DNA of 7,313 nucleotides, from contig DEQC01000056.1 in assembly GCA_002359055.1 (NCBI GenBank), forward strand, positions 1-7,313, given 5' to 3'. Each line of letters opens with the position of its first letter. Position 1 is the stretch's first letter. Origin of the DNA: Flavobacteriales bacterium UBA3376. Lineage in GTDB: Bacteria; Bacteroidota; Bacteroidia; Flavobacteriales; Weeksellaceae. The notes under the pieces were generated by a model. That model searched no databases and was not told the DNA's origin. It saw nothing but the letters and a program-made list of their open reading frames with translations. Made by a program: the position numbers and the translations under genes. Below, in pieces: positions 5,760-7,313 of this stretch.

Positions 5760-6203
5760 ATGCATCAAGAAATTAATATTTATCACAAAGACAATTTGCC
5801 TACGCAAGTTGAAAGAAAAACTATTTCAAAATTTTTATTCAATCAATTAGGAAAATACGGTGATCCTCAATCAGATATCGAAGAAGCTATTTCATATGCT
5901 TTCGAAGAAAAAGGAAAACCTGGAGGTATAGTAATAACTATAACCGATCAAGAGGAATTGGTTTGTGCGGTTGTAGTCAATAAAACCGATATGAGCGGAT
6001 ATGTACCAGAAAATTTATTGGTTTACATTGCAACTCACGAAAATCAAAGAGGCAAAGGTGTGGGAAAAAAAGCTATGAAAACTGCCATAGAAAATACAGA
6101 AGGTAGTATAGCTCTACATGTAGAACATGACAACCCTGCCAAATATTTGTATGAAAAAATGGGATTTACCAACCCATACTTAGAAATGCGCTTAAATAAA
6201 TAA
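5760..6203 (+). CDS. GNAT-family N-acetyltransferase
   Basis: This is a 147-residue, single-domain cytoplasmic acetyltransferase of the Gcn5 superfamily. The acetyl-CoA pyrophosphate-binding motif A is clear: strand LLVYIATHENQ followed by QRGKGVG (96-102), fitting Q/RxxGxG/A. Motif B is represented by DNPAKYLYEKMGF (124-136), with the usual Asn and the late Tyr131. The N-terminal 55 residues are helical and charged and would form the acceptor site. The substrate is unknown. Its close coupling to an amino-acid racemase-family gene 8 nt downstream suggests an amino acid or amine, but that is inference. The ATG at 5760 has no Shine-Dalgarno sequence and follows a structured leader with its own promoter. 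No downstream Met would preserve the fold. Confidence 0.88.
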   Translation: MHQEINIYHKDNLPTQVERKTISKFLFNQLGKYGDPQSDIEEAISYAFEEKGKPGGIVITITDQEELVCAVVVNKTDMSGYVPENLLVYIATHENQRGKGVGKKAMKTAIENTEGSIALHVEHDNPAKYLYEKMGFTNPYLEMRLNK

Positions 6204-6211
6204 CCATAGTC

Positions 6212-7285
6212 GTGGCATTCATAACACTCAACGTTAGAAAGTTAAAAGAAAATCACCAAACACTTGACCATTTATTCCAATCAAAAGATATCGAATGGTC
6301 TCCTGTAGCCAAACTTTTATGTGGCAACAAATTATATTTAAAAGAATTGATCGATTTAGGAATCAATCAAATCTGCGATTCGAGAGTAACCAACTTAAGA
6401 GCAATTCGCTCTTTGGACAAAAACATCGAAATCGTTTATATCAAACCACCCGCAAAACGGAGCATCAAAAGCATTGTCAAATTGGCCGATGTGAGCTTCA
6501 ATACCGAATACGACACCATCAAAATGTTGTCTGAAGCAGCTGGTGAATTGAATAAAATTCATAAAGTTGTGATTATGATTGAGTTGGGCGAATTGAGAGA
6601 AGGTGTTCTAAGAGAAGAATTCGTTGATTTTTACGAAAAGGTCTTTCGATTGCCCAATATTGAAGTAGTGGGAATCGGAACCAATTTAACTTGTATGTAT
6701 GGTGTTTTGCCCAATGACGATAAGTTGATACAATTGTCGCTTTATACGCAATTGATCGAGGCGAAATTCAACCGAAAAATTCCATACATATCCGGTGGTG
6801 CTTCAGTTACTATTCCTTTGATAGAAAGAGGTTTATTGCCCAAAGGAATCAATCATTTCAGAGTAGGAGAAACCTTGTTTTTAGGAACAGATGTTTACAA
6901 CAATACTTCTTTTGAAGGCATGCACAACGATGTGTTTAAATTGTATGCTGAAATTATTGAATTGAGCGAAAAACCAACGGTGCCTTCAGGTGAATTGGGA
7001 TATAATTTGACCAATGAGAAAACAGAAATTGATGAAAGTCAATACGGTGAATCTACCTTGAGAGCCATAGTGGACATCGGTTTGTTGGACATAGAACCCA
7101 ATCATTTGACACCTATAGACGATCATATAGAAATCATTGGTGAAAGTTCAGATATGTTGGTTTTGGATTTAGGTTCAAATCGAGACAATAAAAAAGTTGG
7201 TGATTTGATCCGTTTCAAAATGGATTATATGGGAGTTTTAAGAATTATGAATTCTCCTTATATCGAAAAGCGTTTGGAACATTAG
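6212..7285 (+). CDS. PLP-dependent alanine/ornithine-racemase-family protein
   Basis: This is a 357-residue fold-type III PLP enzyme of the group annotated as alanine/ornithine racemase (Orr/YhfX-like). An N-terminal TIM-barrel domain shows WSPVAKLLCGN (29-39), where Lys34 is the expected PLP lysine; IELGELREG (123-131), matching the racemase strand that carries Arg; GIGTNLTCMYG (154-164); SGGASVT (194-200) for cofactor phosphate; and HFRVGETLFLG (215-225), equivalent to RPGxxLYG of alanine racemase. The C-terminal beta domain (about 235-357) is present, but the second catalytic Tyr is not obvious; ELGYN (261-265) is a candidate. Translation starts at GTG 6212, 8 nt after the GNAT stop, which suits the family N-terminus (MAFITLN). 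The nearest in-frame upstream codons lie in the GNAT gene. Whether it racemises ornithine, alanine or another amino acid cannot be told. Confidence 0.87.
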   Translation: MAFITLNVRKLKENHQTLDHLFQSKDIEWSPVAKLLCGNKLYLKELIDLGINQICDSRVTNLRAIRSLDKNIEIVYIKPPAKRSIKSIVKLADVSFNTEYDTIKMLSEAAGELNKIHKVVIMIELGELREGVLREEFVDFYEKVFRLPNIEVVGIGTNLTCMYGVLPNDDKLIQLSLYTQLIEAKFNRKIPYISGGASVTIPLIERGLLPKGINHFRVGETLFLGTDVYNNTSFEGMHNDVFKLYAEIIELSEKPTVPSGELGYNLTNEKTEIDESQYGESTLRAIVDIGLLDIEPNHLTPIDDHIEIIGESSDMLVLDLGSNRDNKKVGDLIRFKMDYMGVLRIMNSPYIEKRLEH

Positions 7286-7313
7286 GATATCAATTTCACC
7301 CAAAATCATTTAA

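Noticed and set aside
6295..6534. Alternate-frame + strand open frame inside the racemase gene
   Set aside because: It overlaps conserved racemase codons and has a random-looking composition.
7286..7313. Possible start or end of another gene at the right edge
   Set aside because: 28 nt are too few to support any call.
1..7313. Mobile element, CRISPR array, tRNA or rRNA
   Set aside because: No transposase-like protein, regularly spaced repeats or cloverleaf-forming sequence was seen; gene content and base composition look uniformly chromosomal.

Overview
The window is ordinary A+T-rich chromosomal DNA from a member of the Bacteroidota, most likely class Flavobacteriia. The evidence is the TAnnTTTG-type -7 promoter boxes, the near absence of Shine-Dalgarno sequences, and the gene content and protein flavour (SprT-like/ManC pair, MlaE/MlaF pair, small PorT-like beta-barrel, GNAT/racemase pair). 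The MlaE and ManC sequences remind me of the Weeksellaceae/Chryseobacterium side of the class, but that placement is an impression from memory and was not computed. No mobile element, CRISPR array, tRNA, rRNA or phage gene is visible.

Left part (1-1558). The C-terminal two thirds of a type III pantothenate kinase (coaX, + strand) enters from the window edge. It converges, with only 4 nt between stop codons, on a Gfo/Idh/MocA-family NAD(P)-dependent sugar dehydrogenase on the - strand. A 93-nt gap holding a 10-bp inverted repeat separates this dehydrogenase from the next - strand gene.

Middle (1559-5465). A translationally coupled - strand pair encodes a SprT-like zinc metalloprotein and a single-domain mannose-1-phosphate guanylyltransferase (ManC, which makes GDP-mannose for surface glycans). 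Together with the dehydrogenase these may form one cell-surface sugar unit. Divergent from it is a + strand operon of an MlaE-type permease, an MlaF-type ATPase (TAATG stop/start overlap) and a small secreted outer-membrane beta-barrel protein, closed by a strong intrinsic terminator. This is the core of a phospholipid-transport ABC system. The MCE substrate-binding component is not encoded here and must lie elsewhere.

Right part (5466-7313). A roughly 290-nt AT-rich intergenic stretch carries a 17-bp perfect dyad, a perfect -7 promoter box and a leader of about 145 nt with a terminator-like hairpin and a GNRA-capped hairpin. It leads into a two-gene operon: a GNAT N-acetyltransferase and a GTG-initiated PLP-dependent alanine/ornithine-racemase-family protein, 8 nt apart. 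The last 28 nt hold nothing recognisable.

I did not find a clearly new biological system. The points most worth following are the structured leader before the acetyltransferase/racemase pair, the unknown joint function of that pair, the beta-barrel gene tied to mlaEF, and the promoter that almost touches the mlaE start codon.
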